From contig USTA01000027.1 in the NCBI GenBank assembly GCA_900557475.1, positions 1 to 8,394 of the forward strand: DNA of 8,394 nt. Direction: 5' to 3'. The position numbers and the translations under genes are program-made. Below, piece by piece: positions 1-6,641 of the stretch (position 1 is the first letter of the stretch; each line of letters opens with the position of its first letter). The notes under the pieces are model-generated. The model made no database searches and was not told where the DNA came from. It saw only the letters and a list, made by a program, of their open reading frames with translations. The DNA is from an uncultured Clostridium sp. GTDB lineage: Bacteria > Bacillota > Clostridia > TANB77 > CAG-508.

Positions 1-355
1 AAATATGATGTCTCGTTGATTGCTTCCAGATTAGACATTTTTTTGTTTCCTTTTCTTTTTGTTTTATTTCATTTTCTTTTGCTGAAATAGAATTGTTTAA
101 ATTATTTATTTTATTCTCTAATCCAGAAATTTCTGCCTCTAGGCTTCCTATCTGTGCCTTTATATTATCTAGTTCTTCATTAGCTTTATTTTTTTTGTCA
201 TTAACCTCATTTAATTCATTTTGAGCATTGTTTTTCTGATTTGTTGCATTTTGTTTTTGCTTTTCGTATTCTTCTACTGTTGCTGCCATACTTATATTAG
301 TATATGCCATTATCATAGCAATTATTGCAAATATAGCTACAATTCTTTTTTTCAT
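1..355 (-). CDS. Secreted coiled-coil protein, likely N-terminus of an FtsEX-partner cell-wall hydrolase (partial, 3' end outside window)
   Basis: Only the first 118 codons are visible; the gene runs off the left edge. The start is ATG at 355 with a strong AAGGAGG ribosome binding site at 367-361, five bases upstream. Residues 1-24 form a signal peptide: a KKR basic end, a hydrophobic core, then ISMA before ATVEE as a plausible signal peptidase I site. From about residue 27 to 106 the chain is almost entirely Glu, Lys, Asn, Gln and Ala with regularly spaced Leu/Ile, a long coiled coil. A signal peptide plus coiled coil directly after ftsX matches the architecture of PcsB, CwlO, EnvC and RipC, whose coiled coil binds the FtsX outer loop and whose C-terminal domain (M23, NlpC/P60 or CHAP) cuts peptidoglycan. 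The catalytic domain is not in view, so its type is unknown. After residue 106 an A7 tract appears to change frame: the in-frame tail (KCLIWKQSTRHHI) does not look like coiled coil. Role is inferred from context. Confidence 0.75.
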   Translation of the reverse strand, partial: MKKRIVAIFAIIAMIMAYTNISMAATVEEYEKQKQNATNQKNNAQNELNEVNDKKNKANEELDNIKAQIGSLEAEISGLENKINNLNNSISAKENEIKQKEKETKKCLIWKQSTRHHI

Positions 356-360
356 GTGTT

Positions 361-367
361 CCTCCTT
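361..367 (-). promoter_or_regulatory. Ribosome binding site of the coiled-coil gene
   Basis: AAGGAGG, read on the minus strand, lies five bases before the ATG at 355. It is one of the two best Shine-Dalgarno matches in the window, and only 15 bases separate this gene from ftsX. This suggests strong translation from the ftsEX transcript. Confidence 0.75.
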
Positions 368-370
368 GTT

Positions 371-1258
371 TTACACTTTTAAATATTTTCTCATAGAAAT
401 TGTACTTCCCAATATTCCAATTCCAATTCCAAGACCTAAATATACAGCTAATACTAAATAGAACATATCTGAAAAACTTAGTAAGCTTATACTTATTGCA
501 TTTAAAATTGCTGAGCTTCCAATTGCATTTATTATTCCATTATAAGCTAGTCCTAAAATCACAAGAGTTATAACCGCCGAAATTATTCCAATTATAATAC
601 CTTCTACAATAAATGGTCCTCTTATAAAGCTATTTGTTGCACCTACATATTTCATAATTGAAATTTCTTTTCTCCTTGCATGAACAGTAAGTTTTATTGT
701 GTATGAAATTATAAATATTGAAATTATTATTAAAAGTGCTAATATTACTAATGTCATTATTTGAATTCCTTTTGCCAACTCTTGAAGTTTATTTATTGTA
801 TTATTTTCACTTTCAATCGTATCTACATTATCTAGTTTATAAATTTCAGCTTGAACTTCTTCATTTAAAGATAAATCTGTTAATGTTACAAAATATGATG
901 CTGGAAAAATATTTTCTTCATCATATACATCTAAAAGTTCTGGTGCTTCTACAAACCAAGATTTTACTGTATTTAGTGCATCTTCTTTACTTACAAAATC
1001 CACCTTATTTACACCATTAATCTTTTTTATTTCATTTCCAAGCCTTTCTATTTCTTCATCATTAGCTTCTTCTTTTATATATATTTGTATTCCTTGTTGA
1101 CTTTCTACTTGCTTGATTACACTATTTACATTTTCGCCTATCGCAAAAAACAATCCAAATATAAACATTGTAGCGCACATGATTATAATAGATGCACTTG
1201 TCATCTTTTTTTGTTTAAATGTACTTTTAAAACCTTCACTAATTAAATATCCTATCAC
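371..1258 (-). CDS. ftsX: Cell division ABC transporter permease FtsX
   Basis: FtsX (295 aa, a usual length) is the membrane half of the FtsEX complex. The complex uses ATP hydrolysis by FtsE to activate a peptidoglycan hydrolase outside the cell; it is not a true transporter. Four membrane segments are visible at about residues 21-42, 165-188, 218-238 and 265-287. The large loop at 43-163 is predicted extracellular and is where FtsX proteins bind their coiled-coil partner. After TM2 the conserved cytoplasmic stretch RRKEISIMKYVGATNSFIRG (196-214) is the typical FtsX/MacB-type coupling region. The start is GTG at 1258, three bases after the ftsE stop, with GAGG at 1270-1267 inside the end of ftsE, so translation is probably coupled to ftsE. 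The downstream neighbour is a secreted coiled-coil protein, the expected target. Nothing looks broken. The identification is firm from order, topology and motif. Confidence 0.95.
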   Translation of the reverse strand: MIGYLISEGFKSTFKQKKMTSASIIIMCATMFIFGLFFAIGENVNSVIKQVESQQGIQIYIKEEANDEEIERLGNEIKKINGVNKVDFVSKEDALNTVKSWFVEAPELLDVYDEENIFPASYFVTLTDLSLNEEVQAEIYKLDNVDTIESENNTINKLQELAKGIQIMTLVILALLIIISIFIISYTIKLTVHARRKEISIMKYVGATNSFIRGPFIVEGIIIGIISAVITLVILGLAYNGIINAIGSSAILNAISISLLSFSDMFYLVLAVYLGLGIGIGILGSTISMRKYLKV

Positions 1259-1261
1259 GTC

Positions 1262-1942
1262 TTATACCTCGTCATATCCACCTTTTTCGTCTCTTACAAT
1301 GTCTCCATGATCAATACGAATAACTCTTTTATTCATCTTGTCAACAATATCTTTTGCATGTGTTGCGACTACTACTGTGGTTCCTCTTAAATTTATATCA
1401 TTCAATAATTCCATAATATCCCATGCCGTATTTGGGTCTAAGTTTCCTGTTGGCTCGTCTGCTATAAGCATTGATGGGTTATTTACAATTGCTCTTGCTA
1501 AAGCTACTCTTTGTTGCTCTCCTCCTGATAACTCGTTTGGATACACCTTTGCTTTATTTGCTAGCCCTACTAATGATAAAACCATTGGTACTTGCCTTCT
1601 TATATGCTTTGGTGTTGCCTTAACTACATTCATTGCAAATGCTACATTTTCATAAACTGTTTTATCTGGAAGTAATCTGAAGTCTTGAAATACTATTCCC
1701 ATACTTCTTCTTAAGTAAGGTACTCTACTTGGCTTAAGAAAAGTTGTATCTTTGCCATTTATAATTATGTTACCTGATGTTGGTTCTTCCTCTTTTAATA
1801 TTAATTTTATAATAGTTGATTTTCCCGAACCTGAACTTCCTACTAGAAAGGCAAATTCTCCTTTATTTATCCTAAAGTTTACGTTATGTATTGCTTCTGT
1901 TCCTGTGTCATACTTCTTACTAACATTTCTAAACTCTATCAT
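1262..1942 (-). CDS. ftsE: Cell division ATP-binding protein FtsE
   Basis: This is the cytoplasmic ABC ATPase that drives FtsX (226 aa from the chosen start). All ABC motifs are present; numbering here is from the upstream ATG at 1951, so subtract 3 for the chosen start. Walker A is GSSGSGKST (38-46), the Q-loop Gln is at 89, the signature is LSGGEQQ (141-147), Walker B is MLIADEP with Glu166, the D-loop is NLDP (170-173) and the switch His is at 198. FtsE rather than LolD-type identity rests on the abutting ftsX and the MIEF..VSK.Y opening. Two ATGs compete. ATG 1942 has AAAGGA at 1956-1951 with an 8-base spacing and gives the family-typical MIEF start. ATG 1951 touches the GG of the same site, leaving no spacing, so 1942 is preferred. 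A promoter candidate lies just upstream, making ftsE the first gene of its unit. Confidence 0.95.
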   Translation of the reverse strand: MIEFRNVSKKYDTGTEAIHNVNFRINKGEFAFLVGSSGSGKSTIIKLILKEEEPTSGNIIINGKDTTFLKPSRVPYLRRSMGIVFQDFRLLPDKTVYENVAFAMNVVKATPKHIRRQVPMVLSLVGLANKAKVYPNELSGGEQQRVALARAIVNNPSMLIADEPTGNLDPNTAWDIMELLNDINLRGTTVVVATHAKDIVDKMNKRVIRIDHGDIVRDEKGGYDEV

Positions 1943-1950
1943 TTTTTTCA

Positions 1951-1956
1951 TCCTTT
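1951..1956 (-). promoter_or_regulatory. Ribosome binding site deciding the ftsE start
   Basis: AAAGGA on the minus strand is eight bases from ATG 1942 but overlaps the in-frame ATG at 1951. This spacing favours 1942 as the ftsE start codon and shortens the longest open frame by three residues. Confidence 0.7.
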
Positions 1957-1980
1957 TTTATTTTTTAATATACCATGTTA

Positions 1981-2009
1981 ATAATAACAAAACTATTAGA
2001 GAAATTCAA
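1981..2009 (-). promoter_or_regulatory. Probable sigma-A-type promoter of ftsE-ftsX-hydrolase unit
   Basis: On the minus strand TTGAAT (2009-2004, four of six matches to TTGACA) is followed by a 17-base spacer and TATTAT (1986-1981, five of six matches to TATAAT). A TG one base before the -10 hexamer (1989-1988) gives an extended -10. Transcription would start near 1975-1973, leaving a leader of about 30 bases before ATG 1942. It sits between the terminator of the upstream unit and ftsE, where a promoter is expected. AT-rich DNA yields chance matches, so confidence is moderate. Confidence 0.5.
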
Positions 2010-2016
2010 TAGTTTT
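1989..2016. repeat. Perfect 9-bp inverted repeat over the ftsE promoter
   Basis: AAAACTATT (1989-1997) and AATAGTTTT (2008-2016) are exact reverse complements separated by 10 bases. The repeat covers the proposed -35 and most of the -35/-10 spacer. It could be a repressor operator, or a weak second hairpin terminator for the upstream unit: on the minus strand the right arm runs into TTTTGTTATTATT, a poor U tract. It contains only one G or C per arm, so as RNA it would be weak. Confidence 0.5.
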
Positions 2017-2044
2017 ATAAAAAAAATCTTTTCCAATTTCTTCA

Positions 2045-2080
2045 AGAGAAAAAAGAAATGCCTAACAATAAGCATTTCTT
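2045..2080 (-). terminator. Rho-independent terminator after aminopeptidase P
   Basis: On the minus strand AAGAAATGC (2080-2072), a 10-base loop and GCATTTCTT (2061-2053) form a perfect 9-bp stem, followed by TTTTCTCTT (2052-2044), a U-rich tail. It begins about 12 bases after the stop codon at 2092. It closes the secD-to-pepP unit and separates it from ftsE. Confidence 0.8.
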
Positions 2081-2091
2081 AAATTCTGTTT

Positions 2092-3153
2092 TTAAATTAT
2101 TATTATATCCTTACTTGATTTTGTTAAAATCTCTGGTTCGTTTTCAGTAATTAAAATCGTATCTTCTATTCTAATTCCACATTTTCCTTTAATATATATG
2201 CCTGGCTCATTTGTAACAACCATATTTTCTTTTAATGTAAATGTAGAGTTTTGGCTTATATATGGCATCTCATGAACTTCTAGTCCTATGCCATGTCCAA
2301 GTGCATGTATCAGATTATAATTGTATAAATAAAAGTCGCTATCCACGTTTCTTGCTAACATTTTACAAGATGTTCCTACTTTCATTTCTTTTATACTTCT
2401 TAATTGATTTTGAAGAACTAGATTATACAATCTTTTTGTTTCATCAGTTATATTTCCTACGAAAATAGTTCTAGTCATATCTGCTACATATCCATTATAT
2501 TTGGCACCAAAATCAATTGTAATTATATCTCCTTCTCTGACCTCTTTATTTTCCGGAACCGCATGTGGTTTAGATGAATTAGCACCTGAGGCTACAATTG
2601 TTTCAAAGGCAATTCCATCAGCACCTTCACTTAAGAAAAATTTCTGCAATTCTAGTGCTATTCTTCTTTCTGTCATTCCTCTTTTTATATAGTTAACTAA
2701 AAAATCAAATCCCCTATCTGTTATTTCACAAGCTTTCTTTATATTATTAATCTCTTTTTCATCTTTTATCATTCTTTGTTTTTCTAGAATTTTTTCGGTT
2801 TCTTCCATATCTTGTATTCTATATCTTCTTATAATTTCTTTATACCTAGAATACGTAATATAGTTTTCTTCAAAACCAACATGCTCACAATTTTTAAAAA
2901 AGTTTATATAATCTTCTTCTAGAATTTTTCTAACATCTAATACAATAAATTCATCATTAATTGTGAGAAATCCTGTAACTTCCTCTATATATCTGGCATC
3001 TGTTATAAATATATTTTCTTTATCCGTAATTAAAATTGTGCCTTCTGCTGGTATTCCAATAAGATATCTTATATTAATTGGATTTTCAATTATCATTCCT
3101 TGCAATCCTTGAAGTTTCATTTTTTCTCTAAGAGATTTAATTTTAAGATTCAT
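2092..3153 (-). CDS. pepP: Aminopeptidase P family protein (M24B, Xaa-Pro peptidase)
   Basis: A cytoplasmic metallopeptidase expected to remove N-terminal residues preceding proline, or to cleave Xaa-Pro dipeptides, in peptide turnover. Length 353 aa is as for Bacillus YqhT and other short bacterial members. Residues 1 to about 125 form the creatinase-type N-terminal domain; 130-353 form the pita-bread catalytic domain. All five metal ligands are visible: Asp214 (IDFG), Asp225 (ADMTR), His287 (LGHGIG), Glu316 (NEPG) and Glu330 (RIEDT). The accessory histidines His197 (KPHAVP) and His294 (EVHE) are also present, so the enzyme should be active. Start ATG 3153 has AAGGAAG at 3170-3164, ten bases away. 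It is the last gene before the terminator, 56 bases after the prepilin peptidase. Whether it acts on dipeptides (PepQ-like) or longer peptides (PepP-like) cannot be told from sequence; the symbol is a family label. Confidence 0.9.
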   Translation of the reverse strand: MNLKIKSLREKMKLQGLQGMIIENPINIRYLIGIPAEGTILITDKENIFITDARYIEEVTGFLTINDEFIVLDVRKILEEDYINFFKNCEHVGFEENYITYSRYKEIIRRYRIQDMEETEKILEKQRMIKDEKEINNIKKACEITDRGFDFLVNYIKRGMTERRIALELQKFFLSEGADGIAFETIVASGANSSKPHAVPENKEVREGDIITIDFGAKYNGYVADMTRTIFVGNITDETKRLYNLVLQNQLRSIKEMKVGTSCKMLARNVDSDFYLYNYNLIHALGHGIGLEVHEMPYISQNSTFTLKENMVVTNEPGIYIKGKCGIRIEDTILITENEPEILTKSSKDIIII

Positions 3154-3209
3154 ACTAAATTTACTTCCTTTCTTTTCACATAACTAGTAAGTAATTATTT
3201 AAGTACGCT

Positions 3210-3944
3210 TTACTCTTTATATGTTCCCAATGTAAATATCTTTAGTAACGCGAGTAACATTATATTTTGTGGTATAAATAAAGTTAAAAATGTTGCTATA
3301 ACAATAAAAGGTCCAAAAGGAATATATTCGCTCGCTTTCTTTTTCTTTGATACAATTAGGATTATGCTAATTATAGCAGCTAATAGGAATGAAAGGATTG
3401 CTATTATAACTATATTATATGCTCCAAACAATATACCTAATGCGCCCATTAACTTAACATCACCAAATCCCATTGCTTCTTTACCTGCAATAAGACCTCC
3501 TATTAATGTTATTACTAAGAATATTCCTCCACCTATTGCCATTCCAAGTAGTTTATCAAATAAATAGCTTATGCCCATTGTTCCTTCAAAAAATGCAAAA
3601 ATAAGTCCTACTTCAAATAATGTAAGTGTTAATCTATTAGGGATTATTTGTTCTTTATAGTCTATTGCAAATGCTGAAATAAGCAAAGGCGTAACTATTA
3701 AATATTTTAGTAAATCCATTTTCCATCCAAATACAAATAATAATGCTACATATACAATTGCAATTATATACATAAATTTACAATTTAGTTTTATGTTTTT
3801 TAAGTACTTTTTAAAAAACTCTTTATCCATAATTGGTTTATGTTTGCTCATCCTATCAGAAGCCCAATCCATAAATTGGCCTACTATAAGTCCTAACAGC
3901 CCTATAAAGAAATAATATAAAATATGTATGTCATGTATATACAT
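3210..3944 (-). CDS. A24-family prepilin peptidase, without the usual cysteine-bearing N-terminal domain
   Basis: A membrane aspartyl protease (244 aa) of the type that cleaves type IV pilin or pseudopilin leader peptides at the cytoplasmic face. The two catalytic aspartates are present in their family motifs: Asp95 (AIDYKEQIIPN) after a membrane segment, and Asp162 (MGFGDVKLMG). About six to seven hydrophobic segments run from roughly residue 9 to 235. Canonical PilD/ComC enzymes start with a GSF..V..R region and a CxxC-containing domain that methylates the processed pilin. Here residues 15-60 keep only a vestige (GLIVGQFMDWASDRM) and a single cysteine, Cys55, so zinc binding and methylation are doubtful. 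The ATG at 3944 directly follows the yqeG stop (TAAATG), with AGGAGG at 3958-3953 inside yqeG, so translation is probably coupled. No pilin or pilus gene is in the window, so the substrate is unknown. Confidence 0.85.
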   Translation of the reverse strand: MYIHDIHILYYFFIGLLGLIVGQFMDWASDRMSKHKPIMDKEFFKKYLKNIKLNCKFMYIIAIVYVALLFVFGWKMDLLKYLIVTPLLISAFAIDYKEQIIPNRLTLTLFEVGLIFAFFEGTMGISYLFDKLLGMAIGGGIFLVITLIGGLIAGKEAMGFGDVKLMGALGILFGAYNIVIIAILSFLLAAIISIILIVSKKKKASEYIPFGPFIVIATFLTLFIPQNIMLLALLKIFTLGTYKE

Positions 3945-4442
3945 TTAATTTTCCTCCTCTGTATTTTTATCTAATACTTTCTTTTCTAATTTTCTTTTTA
4001 GTTTTGATATAAAATGTTTTTCCTCACAAATTGGATTTGTAAGTATAGAATACATCCCCATTCTATTACTTGCAAGCACATCAGTAAATAATTGATCCCC
4101 TATTTCTGCAATTTTTCCAGAATCCTCTATTTGTAAGATTTTTTTTGCTTTTTTTAATCCTCTTTTTAGTGGTTTTGTTGAAAAATATACAAATGGTATA
4201 TCTAAAATATTTGCTACCTTTTCAATCTTTGATACTTTAAAGCTATTTGATGCTATGCACATTTTTATTTTTTCTTTTTTTACTAATTTTGCCCATTCTT
4301 CAAGCCCTTCTACCATATTTTTATCTAAGTCAATTAGAGTATTATCAACATCTAAAATTAGAGCTTCTATCCCTTTTCTTTTTAAATCATTAACATCTAT
4401 ATCAGTAATTATATTTACTCTAAGCTTTGGCTTCAATAACAT
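3945..4442 (-). CDS. yqeG: YqeG family HAD IIIA-type phosphatase
   Basis: A cytoplasmic HAD-superfamily phosphatase (165 aa, normal for YqeG). The family is related to yeast Gep4, a phosphatidylglycerophosphate phosphatase, so a role in phosphatidylglycerol synthesis is possible; this is family inference. Motif I is DVDNT (Asp31 nucleophile, Asp33 acid/base), motif II is Ser65-Asn66 in IASNS, motif III is Lys90 in STKPLKRG, and motif IV is GDQLFTD with Asp116 and Asp121, the full catalytic set. The frame stays open upstream to a TTG at 4466, but ATG 4442 has AAAGGA at 4455-4450 with a 7-base spacing and gives the family-like opening MLLKPK...ITDIDVNDL. The start is therefore set at 4442. The end is fused to the prepilin peptidase start. 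It lies 35 bases after tex, within the same probable operon. Confidence 0.9.
   Translation of the reverse strand: MLLKPKLRVNIITDIDVNDLKRKGIEALILDVDNTLIDLDKNMVEGLEEWAKLVKKEKIKMCIASNSFKVSKIEKVANILDIPFVYFSTKPLKRGLKKAKKILQIEDSGKIAEIGDQLFTDVLASNRMGMYSILTNPICEEKHFISKLKRKLEKKVLDKNTEEEN
3953..3958 (-). promoter_or_regulatory. Ribosome binding site of the prepilin peptidase, inside yqeG
   Basis: AGGAGG encodes part of the Glu-rich tail of YqeG and lies eight bases before the ATG at 3944, which abuts the yqeG stop. The arrangement points to translational coupling of the two genes. Confidence 0.75.
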
Positions 4443-4449
4443 ATTTTTT

Positions 4450-4455
4450 TCCTTT
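4450..4455 (-). promoter_or_regulatory. Ribosome binding site deciding the yqeG start
   Basis: AAAGGA on the minus strand lies seven bases before ATG 4442. The alternative in-frame TTG at 4466 would place this site inside the coding region and has no purine-rich site of its own just upstream. Confidence 0.7.
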
Positions 4456-4477
4456 CGCAAAGTCAAATTTTATATTT

Positions 4478-6628
4478 CTATAAGTCTTTCATTGATAGCT
4501 TTACTTTTTGTCTTTCTTCATCAATTCCAATAACTTTTACTTTTACAATATCGCCTATTGATACTACATCTGTTGGTCTTTTTACAAATGAATTACTTAA
4601 TTCAGAAATATGTACTAATCCATCATGTTTTACACCTATATCTACAAATGCTCCAAAATCCGTTATATTTCTAACTGTTCCAGTTAAAATCATACCATCT
4701 TTTAAATCTTCAAACTTAAGTACATCACTTCTTAATATTGGCTTTGGCATTTCTTCTCTAGGATCTCTTCCTGGCTTTGATAATTCTTCTGCAATATCTT
4801 TTAATGTAAATTCTCCAACCTCAAGTTCCAGAGATAGCTTTTTTAAATCTGCTTTTTCTAGTTTTTCTTTTATTTTTGGTAATTTTTCTTTATTTAACAA
4901 GTCTGTATCCTCATATCCTAACTGTTTTAAAAGCTTTCTTGCAACGTCATAACTTTCTGGATGAACAGCAGTTATTTCTAACGGATTTTTTCCTCCTGGT
5001 ATCCTTATAAATCCTGCACATTGTTTATATGACACATTTCCAAGCTTAGGAACTTTTAATAATTCTTTTCTCTCTAAAATTTTTCCATTTTCATCTCTAA
5101 AATTTACTATATTTTTAGCTATCGTTTTATTTATACCAGAAACATAAGAAAGTAGTGGAGCTGTTGCTGTATTTACATCCACTCCTACCATATTTACAGC
5201 ATCTTCTACAACTCCTTCAAGCTTTTCTGAAAGCTCTTTTTGATTAACATCATGTTGATACTGTCCAATTCCTATTGATTTAGGGTCGATTTTTACAAAC
5301 TCAGCAAGCGGATCTTGTAATCTTCTTGCTATTGATATAGCTCCCCTTAAAGAAACATTTAAATCCGGGTATTCTTCTGTCGCAAGTTTTGATGCTGAAT
5401 ATACTGATGCTCCTGCTTCACTTACTATGCTGTAATATACATCTTTTTTTAATGTCTCTTTAACTTTTTTTATAACATCTGAAACAAATGCTTCTGATTC
5501 TCTAGAAGCTGTTCCATTTCCTATTGCAATCATATTTATATCATCTTTTACAATAAGTCTAATTAATTCTTTTTCTGCACCTTCTATATCATTTTGTGGT
5601 TCTACCGGATAAATTACTCCTGTATCTAAAACTTTTCCAGTCTCATCTATTACTGCCAATTTGCAACCTGTCCTATATGCCGGATCGAAACCTAATACTG
5701 TTAATCCTTTAAGTGGTGCACCTAGTAAAAGCTGTTTTGCATTTTTTCCAAACACTTCTATTGCTTGCTTATCCGCTTTTTCAGTAATTTCAGCTCTTAT
5801 CTCTCTGTCTAGTGATGGTTCTATTAATCTTGAATAACTATCATTTATAGTTTCTTCTAGCACATTTTTATACATTGGATTTGATACAATCATTTTATAA
5901 AGAGTATTTAATATTTTCTCTTCTGGCTTTTCTATTTTTACTTTTAAAAACTCTTCTTTTTCTCCTCTATTAATTGCTAAAATTCTGTGACTTGGTATTC
6001 TATTTATTTTTTCACTATATTCATAATACATATCATAACTAGAATGTTCATCTTTTAATGCTTTAGTTATAATTATTCCTTCTCTAATATAGAATTTTTT
6101 TATTACTTTTCTTATTTCTGCATTATCTGAAATTTGTTCTGCTATAATATCTTTTGCACCATTAATTGCGTCTTCTTCTGTTAAAACCTCTTCATTTAAA
6201 AATTCTTTTGCAATTTCAAATAATTCTCTCTTATCTTCTTGTTTATAAATAATAACAGAAAGTGGCTCTAGTCCCTTTGCTTTTGCCACTGTTCCTCTTG
6301 TTTTCTTTTTTTGTTTATAAGGTCTATAAATATCTTCTATTTCTGAAAGAGTTTTCGCTTCTTCCAATTTCTTTGTTAATTCTTCAGTTAGCTTTCCTTG
6401 TCCTTCTATAAGTGAAATTACTGCATTTTTTCGTTCTTCTAAGCCCTCCAAATATTTTAGTCTTTCATCCAAATTTCTTAAAATTTCGTCACTTAAGTTC
6501 CCAGTAACTTCTTTTCTATATCTTGCAATAAACGGAATTGTATTTCCTTCTTTTATAAGTTCTAGTGTTTTCTCCACTTGAATTTCTTTTATATTTAATT
6601 CTTCTGCAATTGTAGCTACTATATTCAT
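4478..6628 (-). CDS. tex: Tex family RNA-binding protein (S1 domain)
   Basis: Full-length Tex (716 aa, typical length), the bacterial relative of eukaryotic Spt6, a cytoplasmic nucleic-acid-binding protein linked to transcription and expression of toxin genes in some pathogens. Domains in order: helical Tex N-terminal region (1 to about 200; IPFIARYRKEVTG at 31-43 is characteristic); YqgF/RuvC-like domain (about 308-440, with GFDPAYRTGCK at 313-323); SIGIGQYQHDV at 451-461; helix-hairpin-helix region (about 484-560, NTATAPLLSYVSGI then IPGGKNPL); and a C-terminal S1 RNA-binding domain (about 643-713, ILTGTVRNITDFGAFVDIG). ATG 6628 is 13 bases after the secF-like stop. Its upstream sequence (AGAAAGAGAAAACAT) lacks a GG core, so the ribosome binding site is weak and initiation may depend on translation of the gene before it. 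No defects seen. Confidence 0.96.
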   Translation of the reverse strand: MNIVATIAEELNIKEIQVEKTLELIKEGNTIPFIARYRKEVTGNLSDEILRNLDERLKYLEGLEERKNAVISLIEGQGKLTEELTKKLEEAKTLSEIEDIYRPYKQKKKTRGTVAKAKGLEPLSVIIYKQEDKRELFEIAKEFLNEEVLTEEDAINGAKDIIAEQISDNAEIRKVIKKFYIREGIIITKALKDEHSSYDMYYEYSEKINRIPSHRILAINRGEKEEFLKVKIEKPEEKILNTLYKMIVSNPMYKNVLEETINDSYSRLIEPSLDREIRAEITEKADKQAIEVFGKNAKQLLLGAPLKGLTVLGFDPAYRTGCKLAVIDETGKVLDTGVIYPVEPQNDIEGAEKELIRLIVKDDINMIAIGNGTASRESEAFVSDVIKKVKETLKKDVYYSIVSEAGASVYSASKLATEEYPDLNVSLRGAISIARRLQDPLAEFVKIDPKSIGIGQYQHDVNQKELSEKLEGVVEDAVNMVGVDVNTATAPLLSYVSGINKTIAKNIVNFRDENGKILERKELLKVPKLGNVSYKQCAGFIRIPGGKNPLEITAVHPESYDVARKLLKQLGYEDTDLLNKEKLPKIKEKLEKADLKKLSLELEVGEFTLKDIAEELSKPGRDPREEMPKPILRSDVLKFEDLKDGMILTGTVRNITDFGAFVDIGVKHDGLVHISELSNSFVKRPTDVVSIGDIVKVKVIGIDEERQKVKLSMKDL

Positions 6629-6641
6629 ATGTTTTCTCTTT

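Noticed and set aside
8..38. 6-bp inverted repeat ATGTCT/AGACAT near the left edge
   Set aside because: A short stem with a 19-base loop inside a coding region is expected by chance; no further support.
718..1020. Open frame of 100 codons on the plus strand
   Set aside because: It lies wholly inside ftsX, is a Leu-rich low-complexity translation typical of an antisense shadow, and has no ribosome binding site. Other plus-strand frames (for example 1338-1655, 2262-2468, 4255-4533) were rejected for the same reason.
1949..1951. ATG at 1951 as the ftsE start
   Set aside because: The ribosome binding site directly touches this codon, whereas ATG 1942 is correctly spaced and yields the typical MIEF opening.
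3154..3209. Possible promoter in the gap before the aminopeptidase P gene
   Set aside because: The 56-base gap shows no convincing -35/-10 pair and no terminator hairpin, so it is read as an ordinary operon spacer.
4464..4466. TTG at 4466 as the yqeG start
   Set aside because: ATG 4442 has a well-spaced AAAGGA and gives the family-like N-terminus; the extra eight residues are charged and contain the ribosome binding site sequence.
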